From contig NZ_BLRL01000002.1 of NCBI RefSeq assembly GCF_015082335.1, positions 186,001 to 250,000 on the forward strand: a DNA stretch of 64,000 nt, in the 5' to 3' direction. This document shows positions 24,782-34,390 of this stretch, piece after piece. A program made the translations under genes and the position numbers. Within the stretch, counting starts at the first letter, position 1; each line of letters begins with the position of its first letter. This DNA is from Moritella sp. F3 (lineage in GTDB: Bacteria > Pseudomonadota > Gammaproteobacteria > Enterobacterales > Moritellaceae). The notes under the pieces are model-generated. The model saw nothing but the letters and a program-made list of their open reading frames with translations. It was not told where the DNA came from and searched no databases.

Positions 24782-25435
24782 ATGAATCAGTCTTTACTTT
24801 CCCCTTTTGGCGACGCAATAACACGTGTTGAAACAGCACTAACTGCATTACGTTTAGGCAAAGGGGTTTTAGTTGTTGATGATGAAGACCGCGAAAATGA
24901 AGGTGATATGGTCTATGCGGCTGAGTCGCTGACCAATGAACAAATGGCATTACTGATCCGTGAAGGTAGCGGTATTGTTTGTGTTTGTCTACCAGATGAA
25001 CGTGTTAAACATTTAGAACTCGCTCCTATGGTTGAGAATAACTCTAGCCAATACGGTACTGCGTTTACGGTAAGTATCGAAGCTGCTGTAGGGGTGACAA
25101 CGGGTGTATCTGCTGCGGATCGTGTAACAACGATTAAAGCCGCGATTGCTGATAACGCCATGCCAAGCGATCTCGCACGTCCAGGTCATGTTTACCCATT
25201 ACGCGCGCAGCCTGGCGGTGTATTAACACGTCGCGGGCATACCGAAGGCACTATCGATTTAATGAAACTAGCAGGGTTAAAACCTGCTGGCGTATTATGT
25301 GAAGTAACGAACCCTGACGGTACGATGGCGCGCTTACCTGAAATCATTACCTTTGGTGAAAAGCACGATTTACCAGTATTAACGATTGAAGATATTGTGA
25401 CTTATCGTAATGCACTGTTAGAACAAGTAAGCTAA
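24782..25435 (+). CDS. ribB: 3,4-dihydroxy-2-butanone-4-phosphate synthase
   Basis: 217 residues, same length as E. coli RibB. Makes the four-carbon riboflavin precursor from ribulose-5-phosphate. Key motifs: [18 protein letters not shown] (acidic metal/substrate loop), the TTGVSAADR segment, and [17 protein letters not shown] with the catalytic His-Glu. There is no fused GTP cyclohydrolase II domain (RibA), so ribA must be elsewhere. The gene stands alone under an FMN riboswitch and ends in its own terminator. Confidence 0.97.
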   Translation: MNQSLLSPFGDAITRVETALTALRLGKGVLVVDDEDRENEGDMVYAAESLTNEQMALLIREGSGIVCVCLPDERVKHLELAPMVENNSSQYGTAFTVSIEAAVGVTTGVSAADRVTTIKAAIADNAMPSDLARPGHVYPLRAQPGGVLTRRGHTEGTIDLMKLAGLKPAGVLCEVTNPDGTMARLPEIITFGEKHDLPVLTIEDIVTYRNALLEQVS

Positions 25436-25463
25436 AAGATAACAAAAGGTAAGTGAATAGATA

Positions 25464-25495
25464 AAGGCATTGTAGCTTACCTACAGTGCCTTTTT
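25464..25495 (+). terminator. intrinsic terminator of ribB
   Basis: GGCATTGTAG (25466-25475) / CTACAGTGCC (25481-25490), one G.T pair, loop CTTAC, then five Ts. Confidence 0.85.
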
Positions 25496-25544
25496 AATCG
25501 TTATTCTGGCTGCTTATTCTAAGCCATAAAGCTGGATGATTAAA

Positions 25545-26036
25545 TTAGTTGGTTGCGCTTGGTATGTTGCTACCAGCGGTAGCTTTAGGCTCAGTGTTAG
25601 ACTCGGAATTAGGCTTACTGTCGACATTAAGAGTCGTCTCAGCCTTGCCTATTTTATGCATAGCAACTTTAATAAAGAACACCATAAACAACAAATCATT
25701 TAAGCCATAAATCGTATAGAAAATACCAGCAAATAAATCTGTTTCGTATAGAGTGAATAAGTTATTTGTTGCTAACCAATATACCCACGCACATACATAC
25801 ACCAACTTTTCGACGGCAAAAACTGACACTAACAAACGAATACTGCCTTTCGTCATAGCCGCAGCAAAGTAAGCCAGTCCCCATACCATAATCATCACTA
25901 AACCAAAGTTAGACATGACAACTGGGTCAGCCTCATTAATGGCGGTATTACTAAATAATTTTGAGAATGTCAGTACACCTGCAATATTAACCAAAGCCGC
26001 TAATATAAGGCCGTATTTAATTACTTTGCTATTCAT
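25545..26036 (-). CDS. four-helix inner-membrane protein of unknown function
   Basis: 163 residues. Four hydrophobic segments (about 8-26, 43-62, 66-88, 103-123) followed by a hydrophilic, Ser/Asn/Thr-rich C-terminal tail of about 35 residues (SKPNSESNTEPKATAGSN). I do not recognise a family, but the first three helices read like small conserved membrane proteins of marine gammaproteobacteria. The gene is convergent with ribB and upstream of nothing obvious. The tail looks disordered and could vary between strains. Confidence 0.75.
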   Translation of the reverse strand: MNSKVIKYGLILAALVNIAGVLTFSKLFSNTAINEADPVVMSNFGLVMIMVWGLAYFAAAMTKGSIRLLVSVFAVEKLVYVCAWVYWLATNNLFTLYETDLFAGIFYTIYGLNDLLFMVFFIKVAMHKIGKAETTLNVDSKPNSESNTEPKATAGSNIPSATN

Positions 26037-26235
26037 TATGTTCCCTTATTAAATTTGCTATAAATATCTCGGTTTATGACAACAATATAAGCCATAAAAT
26101 CCAATCTTATTTATCGCCACCTTTAAAATTTAATAATGATCACAACAATAACTTAATTATTTATCAATTCAGATTTGGTTCATCTCGTTTGTTTTAATAT
26201 GCCACAGAGTTTACCTCAACGTTATCTAGGTTTAA

Positions 26236-27183
26236 TCACAGATTAAAGTTATGAATCACTTCTTGCGAGTCCAGCAAAGTAACGTTTTGAAATTGTGATA
26301 TTGGATCTGGAATAGTCAATGCATCAAACTGCACCGGATCATCATCAATCGCACTGCAACTAAACGCAACGGTATACTTTCCTGGTGGCAGGTAGCCAAA
26401 AGCATAATCACCAGTGCTTAAATCCACCGATGTTGATGTGTATGGCGAAAATGAGCCTATATCAGGTGGAACATCATTAAATGTATCATCGTCGGCATCA
26501 AAATTATCTACCAACTTACTACTATCTAAATCATGACCTGCATATAAATACACATAATTACCCGTGTCATTGATGCAACTACCTGCAGAAAATAAATCAC
26601 TATCTACCGTGCCCTTCAAGGATGCAGCAGTATCATTATCAACGATAGTCACCCCATGTGGTTTTAAGATATAGCCATTATTATTACCAGTGTTGCCACG
26701 CATGACGAGAGATTTACGTAAGTCGAATTCGATAGTAAAACTTTGTACGGTTTCGTCTTTGACAGTGAAGCTGCCCAGCTTTAACTTATTACTCGGCTGC
26801 TTTAACTCATTGGTGCCATTACTATCATTCACATAACTTAAAGTTTTATTAGCCTCGATATGAATAATTAATTCTTTGTAATCGCCCACAGGTAATACTT
26901 GGTCAGTCAAAATTAAAGCGGAATTAGAGCCGGGGTAATCAAGTAGGTCTATTTGTTGATAATGATGACCAGCGCTGTCGTCATCCACAGCGACAATGAT
27001 ACGTGTGCCATCGGTTTTAATAAACTCTAACTGGTCGAATGCAATAACCACATTATCAGCACTATCAACTGGTGCATCGGAAACAGAAAAAGAAACCGTG
27101 AAATATGCGCTATCATCATTATCGCCACCACAAGCAGTGAGCAATAATGACAATACCAGTACAGAAACTTTAATGAATTTCAA
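26236..27183 (-). CDS. DUF4382-domain lipoprotein
   Basis: 315 residues. Lipobox LTAC with Cys18 after a signal peptide (MKFIKVSVLVLSLLLTACGG), then an acidic GDNDDS spacer. Residues about 27-175 match the DUF4382 pattern (FSVSDAPVDSADNVVIAFDQLEF, the characteristic start, and later GYILKPHGVTIVDN). The C-terminal half has a beta-sandwich appearance (LPPGKYTVAFSCS). These proteins are predicted cell-surface or periplasmic lipoproteins of unknown role. A perfect 14-bp palindrome resembling a CRP/FNR site lies about 48 bp upstream (27231-27244). Confidence 0.85.
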   Translation of the reverse strand: MKFIKVSVLVLSLLLTACGGDNDDSAYFTVSFSVSDAPVDSADNVVIAFDQLEFIKTDGTRIIVAVDDDSAGHHYQQIDLLDYPGSNSALILTDQVLPVGDYKELIIHIEANKTLSYVNDSNGTNELKQPSNKLKLGSFTVKDETVQSFTIEFDLRKSLVMRGNTGNNNGYILKPHGVTIVDNDTAASLKGTVDSDLFSAGSCINDTGNYVYLYAGHDLDSSKLVDNFDADDDTFNDVPPDIGSFSPYTSTSVDLSTGDYAFGYLPPGKYTVAFSCSAIDDDPVQFDALTIPDPISQFQNVTLLDSQEVIHNFNL

Positions 27184-27230
27184 AACATCACCCGTTAATG
27201 AATATTAATACATCAACTATAGCCTGTGAC

Positions 27231-27244
27231 GTGATATATATCAC
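27231..27244. promoter_or_regulatory. CRP/FNR-like palindrome upstream of DUF4382 lipoprotein
   Basis: GTGATATATATCAC, perfect palindrome with a half-site GTGA as in CRP sites (consensus TGTGA-N6-TCACA). Centre 54 bp upstream of the lipoprotein start. Confidence 0.45.
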
Positions 27245-27260
27245 TTAAACAAAGTAACAG

Positions 27261-29654
27261 TTAAACATAAATTTGCTTATTGTGGTTATTAAAAAAGGCC
27301 GTTATTTCGCTCACTTCTATCGGCTTACTAAAGTAATAACCTTGTCCATATTCACAGTTATGTTGTTGTAAGAATGCCAATTGAGATGGGGTCTCAATAC
27401 CTTCTGCCACCACATCTAAATTCATGCTGTGTGACATTGTCATAATTGTTTCAATTAAAATATCATCACGCGTATGACCAATTTCATTGACGAATGAGCG
27501 ATCTATTTTAATTTTATCGAGCTGAATACGAGACAAATAACTCAAACTTGAATAACCCGTACCAAAATCATCCAAAGCAATTTTAATACCCATGGCTCTA
27601 AATTGCGCAATTTTATCCAACGCAGACTCTCCGCCATCAAGCAATACCGATTCGGTGATCTCTAACGTCAATTGTTTAGGGCTAACATCATATTTTCTTA
27701 ATGCATCTTCGATAATACCAATGAAACGCGTATCTTGTAGCTGTATCGGCGACAGGTTAACAGCCACTTCATCTATATCGATATTTTCATCAGCATGCCA
27801 CACTGCGAGCTGACGGATAGCTTCACACACAACCCAGCGTCCAATCTCGATGATCAGTCCAGTCTTCTCAGCTAATTCAATAAACTGGAATGGTTGAACT
27901 AAACCGCGCGTTGGATGCTGCCAACGCACCAGGGCTTCAGCCAATCCATAATGACCCGTTTTTAAATTAATAATAGGCTGATAATGTAAGCGTAACTCAT
28001 CATGTGATATCGCATTACGTAGCTCAGCTTCTAGTGCAAATAGTTCATGACCGGCCGTTTCCATCGCAGGTTTAAAGTAACTAATCTTACAAGCCATATC
28101 ACCAACTTTTACCACCGCTAGATCAGCAAAATGCATTAACTTACTGGCATCTTTAACCGTATGTTCTTGGCTTATGACCACACCACAACGGGCCTGGCAT
28201 GAATGCGTAATCGCACCGATTTGAACTGGTTTACAGATTGAATCTAAAATAGAATTAATTCTATTTTCTAGTAGTGCATGCTTGCGGTAAGGTAAAATCA
28301 GCACAAACTCATCGCCACACCAACGGCTTACTTCTTCACCTTCTAAGCATAAAACGCTTAAGCGATTAGCTATCTCAATTAATAATTCATCGCCAATGTC
28401 ATGACCGAACCTATCATTCAGCACACCAAAATTATCAATATCAACCAGCACGACAGCAAAGGGGCCATGCTGCTCCGAAAGGCGTTGTTCAATACTATTT
28501 AATAATGCATTACGGTTAGGTAATTGTGTCAATTGATCAAGATAAACTAATGAATTTAGTTCTTTGCGCTGTTTCTTTTGTTCTGCAATAACCAGATTAA
28601 AATGCTCCGATAAATCCGATAGCTCATTATCGAAACGAGGTTTATTCACATTCCCCTGCTTACCTTTGACCGAATCAGTATGTTCAAAATGCTCAGAGAT
28701 AAAACGTTTCGCATTATCGAGAAGTTGATAAATAGGCGTAATAATTTTAACCCTTAACCCCCAAAACAACACTGTCGTTAACGTGATAAAGCTAAATAAT
28801 AAAGTGAATATACTCTGTTCTAATTTTCTATAAGCATTGGCATAAGCACTGTTTAACGGTAGCGCAATGATTACCGATGTATTCGTAGCACTTTGTAGAT
28901 AAAACATCGGTTTATAAGCGACTAAATAAGGAGTACCGCCTACCGAGGTGACTTCATAAACTCCTTGTTGTTCTGGCAGTCTCTCACTCATGATTAGCGC
29001 CAAGGTCTCTTTCGCTCTGGTAATATCATAATGCGAGGCTATAACGTTGGCATTATTATCAACAATAAATGCAGCGCCATCTTTTGGAAAAAAATCATCC
29101 GCGAGCTGCCTCCCCCACCATTCAAGTGATACAACCGCGACTGCAGCAGCAATTATTTTTTTATCATCACCATAAACAGGCACCGAAAAATTCATTGAAG
29201 GTAAGTCACTGGCTCTATCGTGCTGAAATTGACTCATTGAAAACACACCATTTTCAATGGTATTACGAAAATAGGCTCGGTCACCGACATTAACACCTTC
29301 TGCTAGTGGCAGTGCATTACAAAGCAGATCACCATTGGCTAATGGCACGCCGATATTAGTAAAAAGTGGATTCATACGTTGCACACGCGCAACAAAAACA
29401 GAGCAAAGTGGATCTTTAGGGTCTTGAAGAGCACTTTCTTGGGCTAATTTAAACAAGATCGACTTGGTATAATTAATCTTGTTTTGTTGCTGAGTAATTA
29501 CTTTTTCGGCAAATTGAAATGCGTTATTACGTATCTTTTGCTTTTCTGCACTGAAATCGTGCCAAATATTATAGGACATCAATGCTAACGCGGGGAGCAA
29601 TGCGATCGTTAAAATAATAACAAAGCGAAATACCATCGGTCGAATTACTAGCAA
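27261..29654 (-). CDS. membrane GGDEF-EAL protein with degenerate GGDEF, probable c-di-GMP phosphodiesterase
   Basis: 797 residues. N-terminal membrane helix (about 7-28), periplasmic sensor of Cache/PDC type (30-275), second helix (285-305), HAMP-like linker, GGDEF (375-530) and EAL (about 535-785). The cyclase signature is CGDEF (446-450) instead of GGDEF, so cyclase activity is doubtful and the domain may be regulatory. The EAL signature is intact (EALVRW at 573-578; DDFGTGYSSLSYL; ITESVLL; VAEGIET). Net activity is therefore likely c-di-GMP breakdown controlled by an extracytoplasmic ligand. It stands alone. Confidence 0.9.
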   Translation of the reverse strand: MLVIRPMVFRFVIILTIALLPALALMSYNIWHDFSAEKQKIRNNAFQFAEKVITQQQNKINYTKSILFKLAQESALQDPKDPLCSVFVARVQRMNPLFTNIGVPLANGDLLCNALPLAEGVNVGDRAYFRNTIENGVFSMSQFQHDRASDLPSMNFSVPVYGDDKKIIAAAVAVVSLEWWGRQLADDFFPKDGAAFIVDNNANVIASHYDITRAKETLALIMSERLPEQQGVYEVTSVGGTPYLVAYKPMFYLQSATNTSVIIALPLNSAYANAYRKLEQSIFTLLFSFITLTTVLFWGLRVKIITPIYQLLDNAKRFISEHFEHTDSVKGKQGNVNKPRFDNELSDLSEHFNLVIAEQKKQRKELNSLVYLDQLTQLPNRNALLNSIEQRLSEQHGPFAVVLVDIDNFGVLNDRFGHDIGDELLIEIANRLSVLCLEGEEVSRWCGDEFVLILPYRKHALLENRINSILDSICKPVQIGAITHSCQARCGVVISQEHTVKDASKLMHFADLAVVKVGDMACKISYFKPAMETAGHELFALEAELRNAISHDELRLHYQPIINLKTGHYGLAEALVRWQHPTRGLVQPFQFIELAEKTGLIIEIGRWVVCEAIRQLAVWHADENIDIDEVAVNLSPIQLQDTRFIGIIEDALRKYDVSPKQLTLEITESVLLDGGESALDKIAQFRAMGIKIALDDFGTGYSSLSYLSRIQLDKIKIDRSFVNEIGHTRDDILIETIMTMSHSMNLDVVAEGIETPSQLAFLQQHNCEYGQGYYFSKPIEVSEITAFFNNHNKQIYV

Positions 29655-29888
29655 ACTATTCCCCCTGGTTCGCGTTTACTGCAATTTCAGTAATCGTTAG
29701 CCATCATAAATTTATAATCATTAAGGGCTATAGTCTACCGACCGCAAGGAGATAAGTGAATATCAATCACTTCTTTAGCGGCGAATAATCTATTATTCAT
29801 CATAATTAATGATGATTTATTAATAGTTAATAGTTATGAACAAACCTTCGTCGGATGGAGCTGATACACATTAATTCGGTTAACGATA
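29655..29888. other. spacer between GGDEF-EAL gene and small membrane-protein gene
   Basis: AT-rich, no gene supported. Presumably holds the promoter of the GGDEF-EAL gene. Confidence 0.4.
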
Positions 29889-30005
29889 TTACTTTTTAAC
29901 AAGCTTGGTTGAATGGCGGCTATACCTGACAATACTGTTAATAAAAAACATGCAGGGTATAATCATTACAAAAATAGCCAATAACGCATAATAATAAAAA
30001 GCCAT
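29889..30005 (-). CDS. small single-pass membrane protein (38 aa)
   Basis: Read from ATG (30005-30003) to TAA (29891-29889). The peptide starts MAFYYYALLAIFVMIIPCMF, continues with INSIVRYSRH and ends STKLVKK: one transmembrane helix with a Tyr cluster on one side and a basic tail on the other, so the N-terminus should be outside by the positive-inside rule. AGAGG lies five bases before ATG, a good ribosome binding site. It is in a 625-nt gap otherwise empty of genes. The size and layout recall accessory subunits such as CydX-like peptides, but it does not match CydX and I make no family claim. Confidence 0.55.
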   Translation of the reverse strand: MAFYYYALLAIFVMIIPCMFFINSIVRYSRHSTKLVKK

Positions 30006-30279
30006 AAGGTCCTCTTTTGCTAGTATTTAAAATAAAATGCTAAATCTTTTCGCACATCAAACACTACCAACAATTGGTTAGTTTTGTAGGCTTAATTCAG
30101 AAATAACGAGTATTTAACTCGATTTTGCAGTAAAGATCATGTTTCCAGATGCGGTGCCATGAAGCAACTCCATGATACTTCCATAACACCGCACACTTCC
30201 TAGCGAGTAACCTTGTCTACAATACTGCCTGCAATACTGTCTGTAACATAAATACTGACATTCACGGCTACATTGATAA
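30006..30279. other. spacer with imperfect stem-loop downstream of ybbP-like gene
   Basis: TGCGGTG (30150-30156) pairs with CACCGCA (30187-30193), with further partial pairing inside (GAAG / CTTC). It lies about 90 nt past the stop of the permease gene on the same strand and may be its terminator or a small structured RNA; no T run. Confidence 0.35.
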
Positions 30280-32796
30280 CTACATTGTTCGTCGAATTAA
30301 CGTCACACTCGACATGTTCAATAAACGCCAACAGCTCAGTAAGCCTATCAGTCCGACAAAACTCGCACCTGCGCCTATACCTAATAGCCAATATTGAAAA
30401 TGAAATGCACCTGGCATATCGAAAATACGGCTTTGTAAAATATACACGCCCAGCTCCATGGCAATGCTCGCCATGAGTCCAGCAAGTGCACCCAAAGCAA
30501 CAAATTCAAACAACACACTATTTCGAAGTAAGCGTCCACTTGCGCCTAACGTCCTCAAAATAGCTAGCTCACGTTCACGTTCTTCCATACTGGCTTGCAC
30601 TTGAGCTACTAATACTAAGCTTCCCGCTAGTACCACCAGCAACAGAATAAACTCAATGGCGATAGACACCTGCCCTATCACACTGCGTAACTGGGTGATA
30701 ATGGCATCGACATCAATTAAGGTAATAGTCGGATATTGCGTTAAGAAATCTTGCAGTGCATCAGTGGCATCATCCGGTACATATAACGATGAAATATACG
30801 TTGCAGGGAAATCAGCCAGTACATGTTGGTTAAAAATCATGTAGAAATTAGGCTGCAATGTTTGCCAGTTTACCTTGCGAATATTACTGACCATCACCAG
30901 CACTTCTTCACTACCAAGTTGGAACGTTAAGTTATCGCCAATATCAACATCTAACTTTTCAGCTAAGGTCGATTCAATCGATACCAGTGCGCGGCTATCT
31001 TCAGGTTGCCACCAACTCCCCGCCATTAAGCTGTTTTCATAAGGCAAGGCATCACGCCAAGTCATATTTAGCTCGCGGCCAACACCCCGACGGCCATTAT
31101 CCGCTGATTTAGTGTCTTCTTTACTGACTCGCTTGGTCACCTGGTCATCATTAATTTTGGTTAAACGACCGCGAACCACAGGAAACAGTCCACTGGACTC
31201 AATACCTAACGAATCAACAAAGTTGTTCACCGGTTCAACTTGTTCTGCAGTAATATTGACTAAAAAACGATTGGCACTGTTATCAGGTAATTGCTGCTGC
31301 CAATCATCAATCAAACCATTCTTCATCACCACGATAATAAGCAGTAATTGAATGGCAATCGTGAAACTAATCAACTGCACCGCATTTTCATTAGCACGAC
31401 GTTTTAAGTTAGCTAACGCTAGATGCCAAGACTTACCAGCTTTACTGCCAGCTGAGCGCCCGGCAAGCATAAATAAGCGCCCAATAACCAGCAGCACTAA
31501 TGCCACTAGCACACCACCAATTAACAACGCAGCACTGAGCACTGCATCTTGGCTAAATAAATACAATAAAGTAAAAATAGCGACGACTGACGGCAGTGGA
31601 CTCATTAATTTACTCAACAAACTGTTTTCAGCATGACTACCACGGCCACGCAACAACGTCATAGGCGAAGTCTGCACTAACTCTCGTAAAGGCGTAATAG
31701 CAAATGCAAAGGCGCAAATAATCCCGGTGACAATTGCAACTAAGAAAGGATACGCCATATTCCCCGTGGTAGAGGTATCAAGATAATCACGCATCGCATA
31801 CAAGCCGAGATTTAAAATCAGATAACCAACCACTAAACCTAGGCTAATACTTAATACACTGAGTAACGACCAATGTAGACAATACAGTTTCGACACATAA
31901 CGCTTAGATGCGCCCATGGCTTTAAACACGGCTACAACGGATTGATGACGCTGACTATAACGACGGCTTGCAACGGCCACCGCAACAGAGGCTAAAACAA
32001 TACCGAGCATACTGGCGAGTGATAAGTATTTATCCGCTTTACTTAGGGCTCTGGCTAACGGTGAGTTTTGTGATTTAATGTCATACCAACGTTGGTTATC
32101 ACTTAACTGTGGTTTGAACCATTGCTCAAAAGCAGCGATATTGTCGGCTTCTCCTGCGAACAGGTATTTATAGCTTAATCGGCTTCCCGGTTGAATTAAT
32201 TCTGTCTTCTGTATGTCTTGACTGTTAATAAACACCACAGGACCAGAACTAAATACACTAAACGATGCATCCGGTATCTGGGTGATCACTCCGGTGATTT
32301 TGAAACGCATAACCCCGACTTCAATATTGTCGCCAAGCGTGAGATCTAATTGCCTTAACCCTTTCGCTTCTAACCAAGCTTCACCTGATTTTGGCGCATT
32401 CGACGCGACTGCTTGCGTGGCATCTAATGATGGACTCACCAATAGCTCACCACGTAATGGATAACTATCCGATACTGCAGACAAAGCCGATAAGGCCATT
32501 TTTTCATCCGTGAATACCATGGATGACATTTGTATCTGCTGAGCTTGAACGAGTTCTAAACTGGTGGCCTTGGCTAATACGGCAGGATCTATCACGCTGC
32601 CCGTATCTAACACCCTATCGGCAGCAATAAAAGTACTGCTCTCGGCCGTTAACGCTTGCTTAACTCGACTGGAAAAGCCCGACAATGCAAATACCGCGGA
32701 TACGGCTAATACGATAGCCAACAAGATAATCGTCAGCTCACCGCGTTTTAACTCGTGCTTCAATAAACGCAGAGAATGTTTATGCCAATAACTCAT
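30280..32796 (-). CDS. FtsX-type ABC transporter permease (YbbP-like)
   Basis: 838 residues with the MacB/FtsX double arrangement typical of YbbP: a membrane helix at about 20-40, a large periplasmic domain (to about 250), three helices around 255-360, a second core after about 400, a second periplasmic part (about 500-690) and three helices at the end. Basic LRTLGASGRLLRNSVL and CWRLLNMSS segments are usual for this family. The start overlaps the stop of ybbA by 4 nt (ATGA), so the two are translationally coupled. It is thought to act with YbbA as an export or mechanotransmission complex; substrate unknown. Neighbouring tesA makes the E. coli-like tesA-ybbA-ybbP cluster. Confidence 0.9.
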   Translation of the reverse strand: MSYWHKHSLRLLKHELKRGELTIILLAIVLAVSAVFALSGFSSRVKQALTAESSTFIAADRVLDTGSVIDPAVLAKATSLELVQAQQIQMSSMVFTDEKMALSALSAVSDSYPLRGELLVSPSLDATQAVASNAPKSGEAWLEAKGLRQLDLTLGDNIEVGVMRFKITGVITQIPDASFSVFSSGPVVFINSQDIQKTELIQPGSRLSYKYLFAGEADNIAAFEQWFKPQLSDNQRWYDIKSQNSPLARALSKADKYLSLASMLGIVLASVAVAVASRRYSQRHQSVVAVFKAMGASKRYVSKLYCLHWSLLSVLSISLGLVVGYLILNLGLYAMRDYLDTSTTGNMAYPFLVAIVTGIICAFAFAITPLRELVQTSPMTLLRGRGSHAENSLLSKLMSPLPSVVAIFTLLYLFSQDAVLSAALLIGGVLVALVLLVIGRLFMLAGRSAGSKAGKSWHLALANLKRRANENAVQLISFTIAIQLLLIIVVMKNGLIDDWQQQLPDNSANRFLVNITAEQVEPVNNFVDSLGIESSGLFPVVRGRLTKINDDQVTKRVSKEDTKSADNGRRGVGRELNMTWRDALPYENSLMAGSWWQPEDSRALVSIESTLAEKLDVDIGDNLTFQLGSEEVLVMVSNIRKVNWQTLQPNFYMIFNQHVLADFPATYISSLYVPDDATDALQDFLTQYPTITLIDVDAIITQLRSVIGQVSIAIEFILLLVVLAGSLVLVAQVQASMEERERELAILRTLGASGRLLRNSVLFEFVALGALAGLMASIAMELGVYILQSRIFDMPGAFHFQYWLLGIGAGASFVGLIGLLSCWRLLNMSSVTLIRRTM

Positions 32797-33563
32797 TGTT
32801 GTTCACTCATCTGTTTTTCTTTAAATTGCTCAGTCGTAGATTCTGTGACAGCAGCCTGCACACTGCTTTTTGCTAACTGGCTATTTTCTGTTAACTGACC
32901 GCTTTCCATCGTTACTTGACGCTGACAACGCGCGGCTAATTTCGGATCGTGCGTCACCAATATCAAGGTAGTGCCTTGTTGTTTATTAATTTCAAACAAA
33001 AGATCGGCAATGTGTGAGCCCGTTTTAGTATCTAAGTTGCCTGTCGGTTCATCTGCAAATAAAATAGCGGGTTTAGAAATGAAGGCGCGAGCAATTGCCA
33101 CACGCTGTTGCTCACCACCGGAGAGTTGTGAAGGGAAATGCTCCGCTCTATCGGCTAAATCAACCTTAGCTAATAATTCACGTGCCAGTTGTTCAGGATT
33201 ATCCATACCCGCTAACTCAGCCGGTAACATGATATTTTCCAACGCAGTTAAACTGTTGATCAATAAGAATTGCTGAAAGATAAACCCAACATGTTGAGCG
33301 CGAACAGCACTACGTTGCTCTTCATTAAATTGGTGCAATGGCTGGTTTTTAAGAAAAACTTCGCCGCTCGAAGGTAAATCTAATCCCGCTATAATAGACA
33401 ATAGGGTAGACTTACCTGAACCAGACGCACCAACAATCGCTAATGAGTCACCAGCGGTTACCGCTAAGTCCATCGGATGTAAAATATCCAAGGTCTTAGC
33501 CTCTGTTTTAACTGATTTAGTTAAGGCACTTACTTTTAATATAACGTCGGAATGTAGCTTCAT
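32793..33563 (-). CDS. ybbA: ABC transporter ATPase YbbA
   Basis: 256 residues of the LolD/MacB ATPase group. Walker A GASGSGKST, signature LSGGEQQRVAIARA, Walker B ILFADEPTGNLD (the DEPTGNLD form is typical of this group). A hydrophilic tail after about 225 is longer than usual. Partner of the permease gene that overlaps its end. The start codon shares two bases with the divergent tesA start (CATG at 33561-33564), so each gene's upstream control must lie within the other's coding sequence. The start matches homologues. Confidence 0.94.
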   Translation of the reverse strand: MKLHSDVILKVSALTKSVKTEAKTLDILHPMDLAVTAGDSLAIVGASGSGKSTLLSIIAGLDLPSSGEVFLKNQPLHQFNEEQRSAVRAQHVGFIFQQFLLINSLTALENIMLPAELAGMDNPEQLARELLAKVDLADRAEHFPSQLSGGEQQRVAIARAFISKPAILFADEPTGNLDTKTGSHIADLLFEINKQQGTTLILVTHDPKLAARCQRQVTMESGQLTENSQLAKSSVQAAVTESTTEQFKEKQMSEQQ

Positions 33564-34191
33564 GTTTAAAAATGCCTTTAAAGTATTATTATTGATGGTT
33601 ATCTTGTTACCTGCAGCACATGCTACAGCTAATCATAAAATTTTGTTATTGGGTGACAGCCTCAGCGCGAGTTACGGAATGACACAAAGTGAAGGCTGGG
33701 TAACCCTGCTTAATCAGCAGTTATCCGAGAAAAATGCCCCGTATAACATCATCAATGCCAGTATCAGTGGCGAGACTACCGCTGGCGGTCTATCTCGCTT
33801 ACCTGGCATTTTGGCTAAACAGTCTATTGATACGCTCATCATTGAACTCGGCGGTAATGACGGCTTACGTGGTTTTCCACCTACGTTAATCAAAAGCAAT
33901 CTAGAAAAAATGGTTGATTTAGCCCACGCAAAGAATATCCCAGTCTATGTCATGAATATTCGTATTCCACCTAATTATGGCCCACGCTACAGTAAAATGT
34001 TCACTGATGTATTTGCTCAAGTTGGCAGTGAAAAAGACATTACGGTACTGCCATTTTTCATGGAGCAGATCGCAATAGATCCAAGCTTAATGCAAAACGA
34101 TGGGATCCACCCAAACCGTATCGCTCAGCCTAAAATCGCTGACATAATGTCAAAGCAATTAGCGACTATTTATAACGCGCCAAACGAGTAG
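33562..34191 (+). CDS. tesA: thioesterase I / protease I / lysophospholipase TesA
   Basis: 209-residue periplasmic SGNH hydrolase. Signal peptide MFKNAFKVLLLMVILLPAAHATA. Block I GDSLS with nucleophile Ser33, block III GGNDGLRG, and block V DGIHP with the catalytic Asp-His. It cleaves acyl-CoA, lysophospholipid and some esters. The head-to-head start overlap with ybbA is conserved in orientation in E. coli, though not usually as tight. After the gene there is a structured spacer (TTTTAATCG at 34315 / CGATTAAAA at 34352, inner CAACT/AGTTG) before polB on the other strand. Confidence 0.96.
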   Translation: MFKNAFKVLLLMVILLPAAHATANHKILLLGDSLSASYGMTQSEGWVTLLNQQLSEKNAPYNIINASISGETTAGGLSRLPGILAKQSIDTLIIELGGNDGLRGFPPTLIKSNLEKMVDLAHAKNIPVYVMNIRIPPNYGPRYSKMFTDVFAQVGSEKDITVLPFFMEQIAIDPSLMQNDGIHPNRIAQPKIADIMSKQLATIYNAPNE

Positions 34192-34390
34192 GCTGTTATA
34201 AGTGATGATAGCGACAACAGGCGATAAATGTGTAACTGATTAAGATAAACCAGTTTGGCTAGCGTTGTCAGGATAGGTTTCACAAATGCAGGTAAAGTAT
34301 TGTCAGGAGGATTGTTTTAATCGCAACTAAAGTTGAATACAGTTAATGCTACGATTAAAACGATTATTAAAGCTGTTATTAACACGATGA

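Noticed and set aside
30200..30391. 63-codon reverse frame at the end of the permease gene
   Set aside because: Overlaps the permease 3' end in another frame and has no ribosome binding site or recognisable features.
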